Origin: Planctomycetota bacterium
GTDB lineage: Bacteria; Planctomycetota; MHYJ01; JACPRB01
Length of the DNA stretch: 35,051 bases
Direction: 5' to 3'
Assembly (NCBI GenBank): GCA_016190155.1
Contig: JACPRB010000289.1
Coordinates: forward strand, 1 to 35,051
The first letter of the stretch is position 1, and every line of letters starts with the position of its first letter. Below, piece by piece: positions 22,951 through 31,870 of the stretch. The translations under genes and the position numbers were made by a program. Below the pieces are notes generated by a model. It did not search any database. It had not been told where the DNA came from and saw only the letters and a list, made by a program, of their open reading frames with translations.

Positions 22951-24575
22951 GCCCACGCGCCAAAGACGCCGAGTCGGAGTTGCTCACGCGCGCGGAACGC
23001 TCCGATTACAAGGAAACGTCCCGCCATTCCGACGTGATTGAGTTCCTGCGCGCCCTCGCGCCCAAAACCGACCTCCTGAAGATCGCGTCGATGGGCCGGA
23101 GCGCCGAAGGCCAGGACATGCCCGTCGTGATCCTCTCCGGCGCGCGCACCTTCACCCCCGAGGAAGCACACCGCCGCAAGAAGACGATCGTCATGGTCAT
23201 CGCGAACATCCACGCCGGCGAGGTCGAGGGAAAGGAAGCCTGCCTCATGCTCGCCCGCGACCTCACGACGGGCCGGCGCCGCGCCTTCCTCGACGATCTC
23301 GTGCTCGTCCTCGTCCCAAACTACAACCCCGACGGCAACGACAAGGTCGACCCGAAGAACCGCGCGCTCGATCTCGAGAAGCTCGACGGCCAGATCGGGC
23401 CGGAAGGCGGCGTCGGCACGCGCACCACCGGCCAAGGAATCAACCTCAACCGCGATTACATGAAGATGGAGGCCGTCGAATCGCGCCACCTGTCCAAACT
23501 CTTCGGCCTATGGCGACCGCACGTCTTCGTCGATTGCCACACGACGGACGGCTCCATCCACGCCTATCACCTCACGTTCGATACGGCCCACACGCTCGAG
23601 TCGGGCCCGCGGGAGCCGATCCTCTTCGCTCGCGACGAGATGCTCCCCGAGATCTCCCGGCGTCTCGAGAAGCGGACCGGCCATCGCACATTCTTCTACG
23701 GCAACTGGCGCGACCAGAATGACCCGACGAAGGGCTGGGAAACGTACACGCCGTTGCCCCGCTACGGCAGCCACTATCGCGGGCTCACGGGCCGGCTGGA
23801 CATCCTCCTGGAGGCCTACTCCTACATCGGCTTCCGCGAGCGCACCGACGTCATGCTCGCGATCCTCCTGGAGATCTTCCAATACGTTCACGAGAACTCC
23901 GCGCGCATCCGCAAGATCGTGGAGCGCGCCGAGCGGGACACCGTCGAGCGCGGCCTCGCGCCCCGACCGGACGATCGCGTCGGCATCAACTACGGCGTAG
24001 CCGGACGCGACGCCGAAGGCCGCCTCGTCTTCACGTATCCGGCGTATCCTTACCCCGAGCCCGTCGAGGTCATGGGATGGGACCTCGAATCCCTGAAGGC
24101 GCGCAGAATCCCAGGCCGCAAGCTCGCCAAGTTCAAGGCGCTGCACTACGCGCGCTTCCTTCCCGAGATCTCCGTCCGCCGCCCCTATGCCTACCTGATC
24201 CCCGCTTCATGCGCGCGCGTCGTCGAACACCTGCGGCTGCACAACGTCGCCGTGGAAGAGCTCGCCGGGAATCTTCAGGTTCCCGCCGAGGCCTACACGA
24301 TTCTCGCGCGCGAGTCGACCGTCAGCCCCGACGTCGGAACCACAGAACGGTTCGAGACGGTCTTCTGGGTCCGCGCGGAGCGCGCCCCTGCCTCCGCGCA
24401 CGCGGGCGATTTCATCGTGCGCACCGCGCAACCGTCGGCGCATGTGGCGATGTATCTGCTCGAACCGCTCAGCGACGACGGCTTCGTGCGCTGGAATTTC
24501 TTCGACGAACTGAAGGCGGGCGACGTGTATCCCATCCGGCGCATTCCACAGCCCGTCGAACTTCCCGCGCGTTGA
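22947..24575 (+). CDS. M14-family zinc carboxypeptidase
   Basis: A 542-residue protein. The M14 zinc site is visible: IANIHAGEVEGKE (H89 and E92 of HxxE), the third ligand in FVDCHTTDGS (about residue 195), and a likely catalytic Glu in ILLEAYSYIG. No clear signal peptide is seen (MSPRAKDAES). Such enzymes remove C-terminal residues from peptides or cell-wall fragments. The ATG at 22947 overlaps the redoxin stop by 4 bases; the frame stays open further upstream in a region overlapping that gene. Homologues in this group are often fused to or co-encoded with peptide-processing proteins. Confidence 0.87.
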   Translation: MSPRAKDAESELLTRAERSDYKETSRHSDVIEFLRALAPKTDLLKIASMGRSAEGQDMPVVILSGARTFTPEEAHRRKKTIVMVIANIHAGEVEGKEACLMLARDLTTGRRRAFLDDLVLVLVPNYNPDGNDKVDPKNRALDLEKLDGQIGPEGGVGTRTTGQGINLNRDYMKMEAVESRHLSKLFGLWRPHVFVDCHTTDGSIHAYHLTFDTAHTLESGPREPILFARDEMLPEISRRLEKRTGHRTFFYGNWRDQNDPTKGWETYTPLPRYGSHYRGLTGRLDILLEAYSYIGFRERTDVMLAILLEIFQYVHENSARIRKIVERAERDTVERGLAPRPDDRVGINYGVAGRDAEGRLVFTYPAYPYPEPVEVMGWDLESLKARRIPGRKLAKFKALHYARFLPEISVRRPYAYLIPASCARVVEHLRLHNVAVEELAGNLQVPAEAYTILARESTVSPDVGTTERFETVFWVRAERAPASAHAGDFIVRTAQPSAHVAMYLLEPLSDDGFVRWNFFDELKAGDVYPIRRIPQPVELPAR

Positions 24576-24618
24576 GGCGCGAGGCTCACGCGGGCGTACC
24601 GCACTCCGTATCTCCTTC

Positions 24619-25917
24619 ATGACGTGCACGGCTCTCGCTTCCCTGTGCTGTCTCCTGGCCCTGCCCGCCCCGGGCCAAGAGGATGCGACCCTTCGCGAGC
24701 TCATCCGCAAGCTGGATGACGCCGACTTCCAGACGCGGGAAGACGCCTTCCACGAGCTGGTGAGGCTCGGGGCCAAGGCGCTTCCGCTGCTCAAGGAGGC
24801 CGCGGACACCTCGGACAGCACGGAAGTCAAGCTGCGGGCCGCCGACGCCATCCGCGCGATCGATCTCGCCGTCAAGGTCGCCGGCGTCTATCGCGAGCCC
24901 CACAGGATCACCGCCGACTTCGTGGAGACGCCCCTGGCGCAAGCGCTCGAAGAGATCGCCCGGCAAGCCGGGGTCCGCGTCGAAGGCGCCGCCAACGTCC
25001 CCGATCAAACGCTCACGCTGAAGCTCGAAAAGGCCACCCTCTTCGAGGCACTGGATCGGATTTGCGCGACGCAGACGCAGCTCACCTGGGATCATCGGTG
25101 CGAGGGAATGGTGACGTTCCTCAAGGAGAAGCACGCACTCGGGCCCGCCGTGTACGGCGGTCCCTTCCGCGTACGCGTCGCCGAGCTGACCGTCACCCGC
25201 AAGACCGATTTCAGCGATACGTCCATGACGGCCGTCGTCCAGCTTGCGGCGGACTACGAGAGGCATCTCAAACCGCTGGCCCGCGTCGAGTATCAGATCT
25301 CCAAGGCGATCGACGACACCGGCGCGGAGCTCCACGTCTCGAAGTTGAGCGCCGTCGAACCGCCGGCCCTGGGGGGCGGCGCCGCGGTCGTCATCATGGG
25401 TCTCGGCGGAGCCGCCGCGGAACGCGAAGGCGGCTTCACGATCAAGGGCTTTCGCCCCGCGGCCGCCCGCCTCGCGCTCCTCACGGGCTGCGCCACCTTC
25501 TCGTTCCCCCTGGAGTACTCCGACGTCACCTTCACCGCGCCCGCCACGGGAGACCGCCAGGAGGCCGGAGAGTTCCTCTTCAAGATCACCGTCCAGTCCG
25601 GCCGGTACGTCGAGCTGGAAATCGCGCGTTCCAAGGCCGCCGAGCCGGTCTGCCAGGAGGAGATCGATCGCCGGCTCGATACCGAGTCCTTCGTGGCCGT
25701 CGACACCAACGGCAAGGAACACCGGCCGGAGTCCGTGCTCCCGTCGGGCACCGACGCGATCGTGATCGGTCCCGGAGGCGTCGAGCACAAGCTGCGCTAT
25801 AGGGTCACGTTCGGATCGCTGCGGCTGCGCGATGCGAAGCAGCTGCGCTTCCGGTTCATCGACCGTACGATCGAGAAGGCGGTGCCGTTCGAGTTCCGCG
25901 ACGTGGAGTGGCCGTAA
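24619..25917 (+). CDS. Exported protein with HEAT-like and STN-like regions
   Basis: A 432-residue protein with a signal peptide rich in Leu and Cys (CTALASLCCLLALP), a HEAT-repeat-like segment (about 25-85, ELIRKLDDADFQTREDAF), and a segment like the secretin/TonB short N-terminal domain (about 95-150, ETPLAQALEEIARQAGVRV). The rest is beta-rich without a recognised family. It starts 43 bases after the M14 gene. The stop is 6 bases from the convergent UbiA-like gene. Role unknown; the STN-like part suggests an outer-membrane or secretion-linked function. Confidence 0.75.
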   Translation: MTCTALASLCCLLALPAPGQEDATLRELIRKLDDADFQTREDAFHELVRLGAKALPLLKEAADTSDSTEVKLRAADAIRAIDLAVKVAGVYREPHRITADFVETPLAQALEEIARQAGVRVEGAANVPDQTLTLKLEKATLFEALDRICATQTQLTWDHRCEGMVTFLKEKHALGPAVYGGPFRVRVAELTVTRKTDFSDTSMTAVVQLAADYERHLKPLARVEYQISKAIDDTGAELHVSKLSAVEPPALGGGAAVVIMGLGGAAAEREGGFTIKGFRPAAARLALLTGCATFSFPLEYSDVTFTAPATGDRQEAGEFLFKITVQSGRYVELEIARSKAAEPVCQEEIDRRLDTESFVAVDTNGKEHRPESVLPSGTDAIVIGPGGVEHKLRYRVTFGSLRLRDAKQLRFRFIDRTIEKAVPFEFRDVEWP

Positions 25918-25923
25918 GAGCAA

Positions 25924-26808
25924 TCAAACCCTCCGAAACACCGGTAGCAGCGCCACGGCCGGCATCGCCAACGCCAGCACCGCCGCTCCCTCCCGCCATC
26001 CCGCTCCCGCCATGACGAACATCGCGTCGAGGCCGATGATCGCGAGCACCCCCCATCGGACGTTCCGCATGACCTTTCCGCGATCCAACCCGCGCAGGCT
26101 CGCCAGCGCATGACCGAGGAGGGCCAATCCCAGCGCCACCGCGGCCGCCGCGGCGATCGGCTCCAAGCCGATCACCGCTACTCCCACGACCGGCGCCGCC
26201 GCCATGCCTCCGGCGCACGCCGTAAATCGTCCCTTCGCCGCCCCTCGCTCCTCCAGCCGGCTCATCAACGTCACGCAGAACACGTAGCCTCCCAGGATGA
26301 GCGCGCACGCATATCCCGGCCCCCACGCGGGCACCACGAGCAGGCCCGCCGAGCGCGGCACCGCACCGAGCATCCCCAGCGTGAGATTGAGCGCGCGAAT
26401 CGCGCCCATCGTCGACGCCCCCGCCACGCCCGACGATTTCACGGCGAAGTCGTACACCATCATCAGAATGAAGATGAGCAGCACCGCCTGCCCCACCGTG
26501 AAGTTGACGAGGCAGCCGAAGAGCGCCGCCACGAACATCAGGATCAGACCGAAGCGCCGCGCCGCGAACATCGACACCTGGCGCGAAGGCAACGGGCGGT
26601 CGGGATGAAGCACCTTATCCCGCAGGAAGTCCGCCACATCGTTGAAAACCATGCCGCATGCGTAGAGGCATGCCGACGTCGCGGCCAGTAATCCGAGCGT
26701 CACGGGCTCGATCGCCTGCCACGATTTCACCGCCAGTAAATAGCCCGCGGCGCTATCGGCGACCGCCGTGAACACGAGCGGCAGGCGAACCAATCGCCAG
26801 TAAGCCAT
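25924..26808 (-). CDS. UbiA-family prenyltransferase-like membrane protein
   Basis: A 294-residue protein with about eight membrane spans. The first aspartate-rich motif NDVADFLRDK is intact (N56, D57, D60, D64), followed by RPLPS and, later, MGAIRALNLTLGM, which recalls the EboC-type UbiA relatives. The second motif is partial (YDFAVKSS, D120, then Lys). It should move an isoprenoid chain onto an acceptor, or be a variant of that chemistry. It is the last gene of a dxr-rseP-Sm-like-UbiA run, 10 bases after the Sm-like gene, which fits a link to isoprenoid supply. Confidence 0.85.
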   Translation of the reverse strand: MAYWRLVRLPLVFTAVADSAAGYLLAVKSWQAIEPVTLGLLAATSACLYACGMVFNDVADFLRDKVLHPDRPLPSRQVSMFAARRFGLILMFVAALFGCLVNFTVGQAVLLIFILMMVYDFAVKSSGVAGASTMGAIRALNLTLGMLGAVPRSAGLLVVPAWGPGYACALILGGYVFCVTLMSRLEERGAAKGRFTACAGGMAAAPVVGVAVIGLEPIAAAAAVALGLALLGHALASLRGLDRGKVMRNVRWGVLAIIGLDAMFVMAGAGWREGAAVLALAMPAVALLPVFRRV

Positions 26809-26818
26809 TATGGCTGAC

Positions 26819-27100
26819 CTAGTACTCGATCACGTCCTCCAAGCGCGACACGCTCACCACGAGATCCAGGCGCACCGAAACCTCCTTGCGGTTCGGCCGC
26901 ACCCCGAATCGCTTCACGTCCATCACGTAGCGTTCCTTGGTCGCCAGACTGTCCGCGCGGTCGTGCGTATCCACATCCTTGAGCACCACGAAGTGCGGCC
27001 GCACGTCCGCCAGCGTCCCGATGTAGAGAAAGCTCGAATTCGTATCGACCACCACGACCTGGCCGATCCACCCCTTCCAGGCGTCGATGTCCATCATCAC
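26819..27100 (-). CDS. Small Sm-like hypothetical protein
   Basis: A 93-residue protein. The pattern GQVVVVDTNSSFLYIGTLAD, then HFVVLKDVDTHD and VRLDLVVSVSRLEDV, looks like an Sm/LSm-type five-stranded barrel, with a charged insert. It starts 3 bases after the rseP stop; GTG 27100, ATG 27097 and ATG 27094 are all possible starts. If the fold is right it could bind RNA like Hfq, but the RNA-binding residues cannot be assigned. Its position between rseP and a UbiA-like gene gives no direct clue to its role. Confidence 0.7.
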   Translation of the reverse strand: MMMDIDAWKGWIGQVVVVDTNSSFLYIGTLADVRPHFVVLKDVDTHDRADSLATKERYVMDVKRFGVRPNRKEVSVRLDLVVSVSRLEDVIEY

Positions 27101-27103
27101 CCG

Positions 27104-28966
27104 CTATCCGCGCAGAATCCGCGAGAAGTCGTTGTAGAGGGTGAGAACGATCAAGGCGAGCAGGAAGACCACGCCCACGACCTGGAACCGCTCGATGAAC
27201 CGCGGGCTCGGCGGCGCGCCCCTCAACTTCTCGATCCCCAACAGGAGGACATGCCCCCCGTCCAGCACCGGAATCGGCAGCAGATTGAACACGCCGAGAT
27301 TGACGGTGATCACCAACAGCAGGAAGAGCAGATTCCCCAACCCCAACCGCGCGTGCAGAAACGACGCCTGGAAGATCCCTACGACCCCCGAGAGGTTCTT
27401 CACGCTCTCCTGCCCGAACACCAGCTTCCCCAGGGTCTGGAACGTCAGCTGCGTGATCCTGACCGGCTCACGGATCGCGTCCCTGGCCGCCTCCCCGACG
27501 CTCCAGCGGGAGAAGCGCATATTCAACTCGATGGCGATCTGCGCCCCAGCCGCGCCCAGCCCGAGACCCTCGATGTCGCCGACCGGCCCTTCCCGCCCCT
27601 TGACCTCCAGCGTGATCATCTTGCCGTCCCGCTCGATCTGCACGCGAATGGAGGCGCGCCCCGGCCGCAGCTTGAAGATATCCTGCACGCCGACTTCGCC
27701 GGACGTGAGCACCCCCTTCTCGTCGTCCACCGCCTCGACCCGATCCCCGCTGCGCAAGCCCTTCTCGTAGTACCACGAGTCCTCGGCCACCTCGACGATC
27801 GTCTTCGTCGGAAGCGGGACGATCCCGAGCATGCCCTTTCCCAGGGGGTTGTACGCAGGCACGATCTCCTTCGCCGCCCGCCCTCCGTCACGCTCACGCG
27901 TGACCGCCAGAGGAACGGCCGCCGACCGCTCGACCACCGTCTTCAGATCCTTCCAGTGCCGAATCGGCGTGTCGCCGATTTGAACGACCTTGTCGCCCTC
28001 CGCAAGGAAGCTCTGACCCTCGTAATCGACGTCCGCGGGACTGCCCGCGGAAACGGCCTTGACGACCGCTTCCATCATGCGCGCGTCCTCCGGCCAGCTC
28101 ACCTCCCGTTTGGCCGGCATCATCACCTCGATCTTCCGCTCCCCCGCCTCCTTTTCCCGCTTGACGAAGAACGCGATCTTACGATCCGGCGCCCCCTTCA
28201 GAATCTCGAGGATCTGAGCGGCCGTGTACACATCGACCCGCCCGCCCTTCTCGGGATCCTCGATGCGAACGATCACGTCCTTGGGCCGCAGACCCGCCTC
28301 CCACGCGGGACTCCTCTCGCGCACCGCCGCGACGGTCGTCTGAAGCGGCGTCGTCATGGCGTGCCGATCCGAACCGCTTTGCGGTATCTTCAGCTCGATC
28401 GGCTGCGATTCCCCCTTCCGCATGACCTTCACCGGCACGATCGACCCCTGCGAACGGCCGATCATCTCCATACGATACTGTTCGAACCGCTCCACCGGAC
28501 GCCCGTCGATCTCCACGATCACGTCGCCCGGCTTCATGCCGCCGGCGGCCTCCGCCGGCCCGGGGATCGCGATTTCCGGCACGTGCACGTACAGCCCGGC
28601 CCAGAACGCCAGCATCGCGATCGGGAAGGCGATGATCAGATTCATCAACGCCCCCGCCGAAAAAATCTGCAGCCGCTGCCACGCGTTCTTCGACGTCAGC
28701 TCGTCCGGCTTGCCCGTCCGCGGATCACCGATGTTCTCTCCGGCCATCTTGACGTATCCGCCCAGCGGGATGGCCGAGATGCGATACTCCGTCTCTCCCC
28801 ACGTCCGCTTCCACAGGATCGGCCCCATCCCCAACGAGAACGCCTCCACCCTCACGCCGTTGCGTTTGGCCATGAGGAAGTGGCCGAGTTCGTGAATGAA
28901 GATCAGCAAACCCAGGCCGATGACGATCTCGGCCACGTATACGACGTCCATCAACAGTCCAAACAT
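27104..28966 (-). CDS. rseP: Site-2 metalloprotease RseP
   Basis: A 620-residue intramembrane protease. The active site HELGH is at residues 25-29, the second metal motif is in FNLLPIPVLDGGH near the C-terminus, and GGYVKMAGE lies near residue 75. Between them are up to four PDZ-like segments (GMKPGDVIVEIDGRPV, GLRPKDVIVRI, SFLAEGDKVVQIGD, GLRSGDRVEAVDD), against two in E. coli RseP, which explains the extra length. RseP cleaves membrane anti-sigma factors; the two zf-HC2 proteins in this window are plausible substrates by analogy. It follows dxr, with a GAAC array in the gap. Confidence 0.92.
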   Translation of the reverse strand: MFGLLMDVVYVAEIVIGLGLLIFIHELGHFLMAKRNGVRVEAFSLGMGPILWKRTWGETEYRISAIPLGGYVKMAGENIGDPRTGKPDELTSKNAWQRLQIFSAGALMNLIIAFPIAMLAFWAGLYVHVPEIAIPGPAEAAGGMKPGDVIVEIDGRPVERFEQYRMEMIGRSQGSIVPVKVMRKGESQPIELKIPQSGSDRHAMTTPLQTTVAAVRERSPAWEAGLRPKDVIVRIEDPEKGGRVDVYTAAQILEILKGAPDRKIAFFVKREKEAGERKIEVMMPAKREVSWPEDARMMEAVVKAVSAGSPADVDYEGQSFLAEGDKVVQIGDTPIRHWKDLKTVVERSAAVPLAVTRERDGGRAAKEIVPAYNPLGKGMLGIVPLPTKTIVEVAEDSWYYEKGLRSGDRVEAVDDEKGVLTSGEVGVQDIFKLRPGRASIRVQIERDGKMITLEVKGREGPVGDIEGLGLGAAGAQIAIELNMRFSRWSVGEAARDAIREPVRITQLTFQTLGKLVFGQESVKNLSGVVGIFQASFLHARLGLGNLLFLLLVITVNLGVFNLLPIPVLDGGHVLLLGIEKLRGAPPSPRFIERFQVVGVVFLLALIVLTLYNDFSRILRG

Positions 28967-28989
28967 TCGAGCTCCATCTGAAGCCGATC

Positions 28990-29029
28990 ACCCGTTCGCG
29001 CGTTCACAGGTTCATCCGTTCACCCGTGC
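28990..29029 (-). repeat. Octamer tandem array, array 4, overlapping dxr end
   Basis: Plus-strand units ACCCGTTC, GCGCGTTC, ACAGGTTC, ATCCGTTC, ACCCGTGC, that is GAACNNNN on the minus strand. The dxr stop (29012-29014) and last five residues (ARVNG) fall within and next to this array, which continues into the 45-base gap before rseP. Confidence 0.82.
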
Positions 29030-30157
29030 CTCGGCTTGGGCCCGGGCCCAAGCGTCGGCCCGCATTATATCGTCGAGGCTGGGCCGGCGCTCGCACGAAT
29101 GCGCATCCATCACGTTCTCGACGATCCCGGCGATGCTCGGGAACGAGATCCTGCCCTCCAGGAACGCGTGCACGACCACCTCGTTGGCCGCATTGAGCAC
29201 GCATCCCATCGTCCCGCCCTCGCGTGCGGCACGATACCCCAACCGAATGGCCGGGAACTTCTCGAGGTCAGGCGGCTCGAACGTGAGCCGGCCGATCTCC
29301 GCCAGATCCAACCGCCGCGCGTTCCCCTCCAGCCGATCGGGGTACGTCAGCGCATACTGGATCGGAATCCGCATATCCGCCGACCCGAGCTGCGCGATCA
29401 TGGACCCGTCGCGGAACTCGACCAGCGAATGCACGATCGACTGCGGATGAACCAGAACCTCGATCTGCGCCGCGTCGAGCTCGAACAGCCATCGCGCCTC
29501 GACGATCTCCAGCGCCTTGTTCATCATCGTCGCGGAGTCGATCGTAATCTTGTCGCCCATCCGCCACGTCGGATGTCGCAGCGCCTGCTCCACCGTCACG
29601 CGCGTCAGCTCCGCCGCGGGCGTCTCTCGGAACGGACCTCCCGACGCGGTCAGAATGACCCGCCTCACCTCCTCGCGCTTCCCCGCCTGCAACGCCTGGA
29701 AGACGGCGCTGTGCTCGCTGTCCACCGGCACGATCCGGCCCCCGCCGCGCTTGCCCGCGGCCATCATCAGCGGTCCCGCCGCCACGAGCGATTCCTTGTT
29801 GGCCAAGGCGAGCGTCTTACCGTGCTCGAGCGCATCGAGCCCCGGCGCGAGTCCCGCCGCCCCCGTGATGGCCGAGAGCACCACGTCGACGTCGTCCGCG
29901 GAGGCAACCGCCCGTATCCCGTCCATCCCTTCGAGAACCGTGGTCGCGGACCCCCGCAACGTCTCTTGCAGCGCACGGCACGATTCGCCGTCCAGCAGCG
30001 CCGCGCGCGCCGGCCGGAATTCCCGGACCTGATCGCGCAGGCGCTCCCACTGACCGCGCGCCGCAAGCCCCTTCACGGACAATCCCAGGTGGCGCGCGAC
30101 GCTGAGCGCGTTGACGCCGATGGATCCGGTCGAGCCGAGAATGGCAATACGTTTCAT
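29012..30157 (-). CDS. dxr: 1-deoxy-D-xylulose 5-phosphate reductoisomerase
   Basis: A 381-residue protein of normal length. NADPH-binding GSTGSIG (8-14), ANKESLVAAG, the metal-binding VDSEHSAVFQAL, LTASGGPFRE, and HPTWRMGDKITIDSATMMNK are all present. It makes 2-C-methyl-D-erythritol 4-phosphate, the committed step of the MEP isoprenoid pathway. It lies upstream of rseP, the usual gene order, but cdsA/uppS are absent and an FHA-cyclase lies 36 bases upstream. The last codons are part of a GAAC octamer array. Confidence 0.96.
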   Translation of the reverse strand: MKRIAILGSTGSIGVNALSVARHLGLSVKGLAARGQWERLRDQVREFRPARAALLDGESCRALQETLRGSATTVLEGMDGIRAVASADDVDVVLSAITGAAGLAPGLDALEHGKTLALANKESLVAAGPLMMAAGKRGGGRIVPVDSEHSAVFQALQAGKREEVRRVILTASGGPFRETPAAELTRVTVEQALRHPTWRMGDKITIDSATMMNKALEIVEARWLFELDAAQIEVLVHPQSIVHSLVEFRDGSMIAQLGSADMRIPIQYALTYPDRLEGNARRLDLAEIGRLTFEPPDLEKFPAIRLGYRAAREGGTMGCVLNAANEVVVHAFLEGRISFPSIAGIVENVMDAHSCERRPSLDDIMRADAWARAQAEARVNG

Positions 30158-30170
30158 CGGAGCGGCGGCT

Positions 30171-30197
30171 CTCCTCTGCGTCCTCTGCGTCCTCTAC
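30171..30197 (-). repeat. Nine-base-period GAGGAC array at cyclase stop
   Basis: Minus strand GTAGAGGAC, GCAGAGGAC, GCAGAGGAG. The TAG in the first unit is the stop codon of the FHA-GAF-cyclase gene. The array fills most of the 36 bases before dxr. Confidence 0.7.
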
Positions 30198-31837
30198 GTC
30201 ACGATCTCGTACGCGTGCATCGCCTTCTCGCGCCCCTTGATGACCGTGTCGCCGAGATCCTTCACCTGGAAGAAACCCTTGATGTGCTCGTACGTTCCGG
30301 GGCCGACGATGATCCGGTTGATCTGCGGGAACTTGCAGAAGCGGGCCGCCACGTTCACCGCGTCGCCGAGAACGGTATATTCCATGCGCGCGTGCGTTCC
30401 GACGTTGCCGGCGACGACCGTGCCCGTGTTGATCCCGATGCGGATGTTGAACCGGCGATCCGGGAACTGCCGATTGTGCCGGTCGATCTCCTTGAGGAGC
30501 TTGACGGCGGACTTCACGGCCGCCAGCGCGTGATCGGGCTGCTCCAGCGGCGCGTTGTAGATGCCCATCACCGAGTCGCCGATGAACTTGTTCACGCTCC
30601 CCTTGTGCTCGAAGATCGCGCTGGTGGCCATCTCGAAGAACAGGTTCAGCAGCGCGGCGACGTTCTGGGCGCCCATCGCCTCAGCCAAGCGGGTCGACGA
30701 CTCGACGTCAACGAAGAGCACCGTCACCTCGCGCTCGCTCACCTCCAACCCGACTTCCGAACCGTGCTTGACCAGCATCTCCACGACGTCGGGCGAGTGG
30801 TACTTCGCCAGGTTGTTGCGCAGCAGCTCCTCCTTGCGGAGCTTCTCGCGCAAGTCCTCCTGCTTGATCCGGCTGGCGATGAGGTTGGCGATCGCGGTCA
30901 GCAAATCCAGGTCGTCGCGCGTGAACGCGTACGTCTTGGCCAGGTTGTCCAGGTAGATCGCGCCGTAGACGCGCTGCTCCTCCCACAGCGGCACGCACAG
31001 CGCCGACCGGATGTTGAACTGCACGATCGACATCCCCTCCATGAAGCGGGGATCCTGCATCGCGTCGCTCGTGATGATCGACACCTTCTCGGTGACCACC
31101 TGATTGGTGATGGTCGTCGAGATGTGCAGTTCGGATCCCGGGACGATGCCCCTGCCCCGGTGGTACGCGAGCTGCGGGACCAGCGTGTTGTCCTTCGCGC
31201 TGGCGATGAACATGACGCCGCGCTCCGCGTTGAGGACCTCGAAGATGAGCTTCATCGAAATCTGCAGCATCGCGTCCAGCGTGGGGGCCGCGGACAGGGC
31301 CTTCCCGACCTGGAACAAGATGAAGAACATCTTGCTCTCTTTGTCCGCCTTCTCGCCGACGGGCTCCTTGCGGATCTCCCGCAAGGAGATGCCCTTATTG
31401 AGCGCCTCGGAGATGTCGAACGCGTAGCTTCGCGCCACGTCGTCCACGTGCTCGACGATGTAGCGATTGCCGGCTTGATCCGTGATGTGCCCCATGTCCG
31501 GCTGCGCCGCTTCTTCGACGATCGGCTTGAGGATGGTGGTCTTGGGCCTCGGGCGATCGTCCGTGAAGGTGATCTCGCTGTCCCCGACACGGATCACGTC
31601 GTTGTCCTCGAGCACCTTCATCTCGATCTTCTCGCGATTGACGTACGTCCCGTTGGAGCTGCCCAGATCGTAGACGATGTAATCCTCGCCCTTGCGCACG
31701 ATCGACGAGTGGCGCCGGGAGATGAGCGAATCCCGCACTTCGAGATCGTTGTCGGGAGTCCGGCCGATGCTGAAATTGTCCTTGATGATGTCGATCTCGC
31801 GGACGGCACCACCCTGTCGGACGATGAGCTTGGGCAA
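30194..31837 (-). CDS. FHA-GAF adenylate cyclase (class III)
   Basis: A 547-residue cytoplasmic protein. FHA domain at about 1-95 (IGRTPDNDL, SRRHSSI, SSNGTYVN) should bind phosphothreonine. A GAF domain at about 170-325 precedes a class III cyclase domain at about 365-547. Metal residues are D377 (LFVDVES) and D421 (KFIGDSVMG); purine-specifying K417 and D492 fit ATP; N495 and R499 are in place (GDAVNVAAR). The start is TTG at 31837. Because the window also encodes a Ser/Thr kinase, the FHA domain may link that kinase type to cAMP signalling, by inference. Confidence 0.92.
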   Translation of the reverse strand: MPKLIVRQGGAVREIDIIKDNFSIGRTPDNDLEVRDSLISRRHSSIVRKGEDYIVYDLGSSNGTYVNREKIEMKVLEDNDVIRVGDSEITFTDDRPRPKTTILKPIVEEAAQPDMGHITDQAGNRYIVEHVDDVARSYAFDISEALNKGISLREIRKEPVGEKADKESKMFFILFQVGKALSAAPTLDAMLQISMKLIFEVLNAERGVMFIASAKDNTLVPQLAYHRGRGIVPGSELHISTTITNQVVTEKVSIITSDAMQDPRFMEGMSIVQFNIRSALCVPLWEEQRVYGAIYLDNLAKTYAFTRDDLDLLTAIANLIASRIKQEDLREKLRKEELLRNNLAKYHSPDVVEMLVKHGSEVGLEVSEREVTVLFVDVESSTRLAEAMGAQNVAALLNLFFEMATSAIFEHKGSVNKFIGDSVMGIYNAPLEQPDHALAAVKSAVKLLKEIDRHNRQFPDRRFNIRIGINTGTVVAGNVGTHARMEYTVLGDAVNVAARFCKFPQINRIIVGPGTYEHIKGFFQVKDLGDTVIKGREKAMHAYEIVT

Positions 31838-31870
31838 GGTTGCAACCCGAGAAGTGTGACCCCGATAATT

